Position numbers and translations under genes: made by a program. From Nonomuraea longispora (GTDB lineage: Bacteria > Actinomycetota > Actinomycetes > Streptosporangiales > Streptosporangiaceae), in assembly GCF_004348345.1 (NCBI RefSeq), contig NZ_SMJZ01000047.1, positions 1 to 46,737 of the forward strand: a DNA stretch of 46,737 bases, written 5' to 3'. Below are positions 46,070-46,737 of the stretch, piece after piece (the stretch's first letter is position 1; each line of letters begins with the position of its first letter). A model generated the notes under the pieces. That model was not told the origin of the DNA. It searched no databases and worked only from the letters and a program-made list of their open reading frames with translations.

Positions 46070-46737
46070 CTAGCGCCAGGTGATGTCGGAGGAGGAGTAG
46101 AGGCAGTTCACGCCGTCGGCGCCCTCTCCGATCTTCTCCGGTTCGTCACCCTTCGGAACGCCCCGGTACTTCTCGCAGATCGTGGTGTCGTCGCCGTACA
46201 CCGTGATCCTGCTGAAGCGGGCCGTGTCGCCCCAGTTCGTGTTGATGCCCGCCAGCACGTCGGTGGAGCGGGCGGTGACGCCGTCCATGACCACGTGGCG
46301 CTGGTAGGAGCTGGAGCAGTTGCCGCAGGCGCGGTAGAGCTTGCCCGCGTTGTGCGCCTGGAAGTCCCTGATGGTCAGCGTCCCGGCGCCGTTGTGCTGG
46401 AACACCTTGTCGGAGGCGGACCTGGCGCCGCCACCGTCCACCAGGTACGTGGCCGACGAACTGGACGACCTGAACGTCGCGGCGTCCTCTCCGACGTCGT
46501 TCCACCACACGTTGCGGATCGTGCACGAGCCCTCGCAGTGGATGCCGTCGCCGGCCGGGGCGTCGATGATGACGTTCTGGATGGTGCCGCCGTTGCCCAC
46601 CACGAACATCGGGTCCTGGCTCTCGCTCTGGCCGCCGTCGCCGATGCCGTAGTAGCGCTTCATGCCGCCGTCGAAGAACGTGCCGACGTCACGGGTCTCG
46701 GTGATGTGCACGCTGCCGGTGTCGGAGGGCCACTCGC
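46070..46737 (-). CDS. Pectate lyase, polysaccharide lyase family 3 (N-terminus outside window)
   Basis: The frame stays open to the window end and gives the C-terminal 221 or so residues. PL3 hallmarks follow each other: GTFFDGGMKRYYGIGDGG, a SQDPMFVVGNGGTIQNVIIDAPAG rung, DGIHCEGSCTIRNVWWNDVGEDA (Asp/Glu calcium site) and the later RACGNCSSSYQRHVVMDGV. These are right-handed parallel beta-helix enzymes that cleave polygalacturonate by beta-elimination using Ca2+ outside the cell. Four cysteines in two short pairs probably form disulfides. The signal peptide and any carbohydrate-binding module would be encoded beyond the window edge. It adds a plant-polymer function to the neighbouring sugar-catabolic genes. 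Confidence 0.9.
   Translation of the reverse strand, partial: EWPSDTGSVHITETRDVGTFFDGGMKRYYGIGDGGQSESQDPMFVVGNGGTIQNVIIDAPAGDGIHCEGSCTIRNVWWNDVGEDAATFRSSSSSATYLVDGGGARSASDKVFQHNGAGTLTIRDFQAHNAGKLYRACGNCSSSYQRHVVMDGVTARSTDVLAGINTNWGDTARFSRITVYGDDTTICEKYRGVPKGDEPEKIGEGADGVNCLYSSSDITWR

Noticed and set aside
1..46737. CRISPR arrays, tRNA/rRNA genes, insertion sequences or prophage genes
   Set aside because: No regularly spaced repeats, cloverleaf-like sequences, transposase, integrase or phage structural motifs were recognised on reading through both strands.

Overview
The window is about 70% GC, with dense, often overlapping genes, frequent GTG/TTG starts, apparently leaderless transcripts and many regulator/transporter cassettes. 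This is a typical soil actinomycete chromosome. Gene content (CseBC-type two-component system, actinobacterial c-di-AMP riboswitch, HTH-membrane protein, many LacI/GntR/IclR sugar regulators) would fit the Streptosporangiales (Nonomuraea-like), but I cannot fix the genus from sequence alone. No tRNA, rRNA, CRISPR array, IS element or prophage was seen.

Layout. 1-7.7 kb: tail of an unknown gene; a GH25 muramidase behind a c-di-AMP (ydaO/yuaA) riboswitch; a PEP-mutase/isocitrate-lyase-like enzyme; an APC amino-acid permease; a scrap-yard of gene fragments; an Lrp regulator divergent from azlCD (branched-chain amino-acid export); a small HTH-membrane protein; a serine-hydrolase lipoprotein; and a decayed VOC (glyoxalase-fold) remnant. 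7.7-16.5 kb: MFS exporter, DUF418-type membrane acyltransferase, lipoprotein-cseB-cseC signalling operon, SnoaL-like protein, acyl-CoA synthetase, alpha/beta hydrolase.

16.5-24.5 kb (minus strand): one tightly coupled catabolic operon, gntR - sarcosine-oxidase-like flavoenzyme - two tandem paralogous PotD-type binding proteins - PotA-type ATPase - two permeases - a second FAD amine oxidase. It looks like uptake and oxidative deamination or demethylation of a secondary amine, amino acid or polyamine-like compound. Its promoter lies in a perfect 11-bp inverted repeat. 24.5-30.4 kb: class-V aminotransferase, serine hydrolase, LacI regulator 1, and a CoA-transferase/HMG-CoA-lyase pair behind a triple-half-site operator.

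30.6-45 kb is the most interesting part. It is a two-operon furanoside-utilisation locus built around two glycoside hydrolase family 172 (DUF2961) proteins, one cytoplasmic and one large and secreted. Operon A encodes a MalEFG-type oligosaccharide importer (without its ATPase) and the cytoplasmic GH172. Operon B encodes an L-fucose/D-arabinose-isomerase-like enzyme, the secreted GH172, a complete RbsABC/YtfQ-like monosaccharide importer and an FGGY kinase. LacI regulator 2 lies between them. A recurring LacI-type operator with an AATCGATT core sits at the predicted transcription start of both operons and at the lacI promoter, so the three units form one regulon. An aldose isomerase plus FGGY kinase without an epimerase or aldolase fits D-arabinose -> D-ribulose -> D-ribulose 5-phosphate. 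I therefore propose scavenging of D-arabinofuranosides, for example arabinan from mycolata cell walls. The region closes with an IclR regulator and a PL3 pectate lyase cut by the window end.
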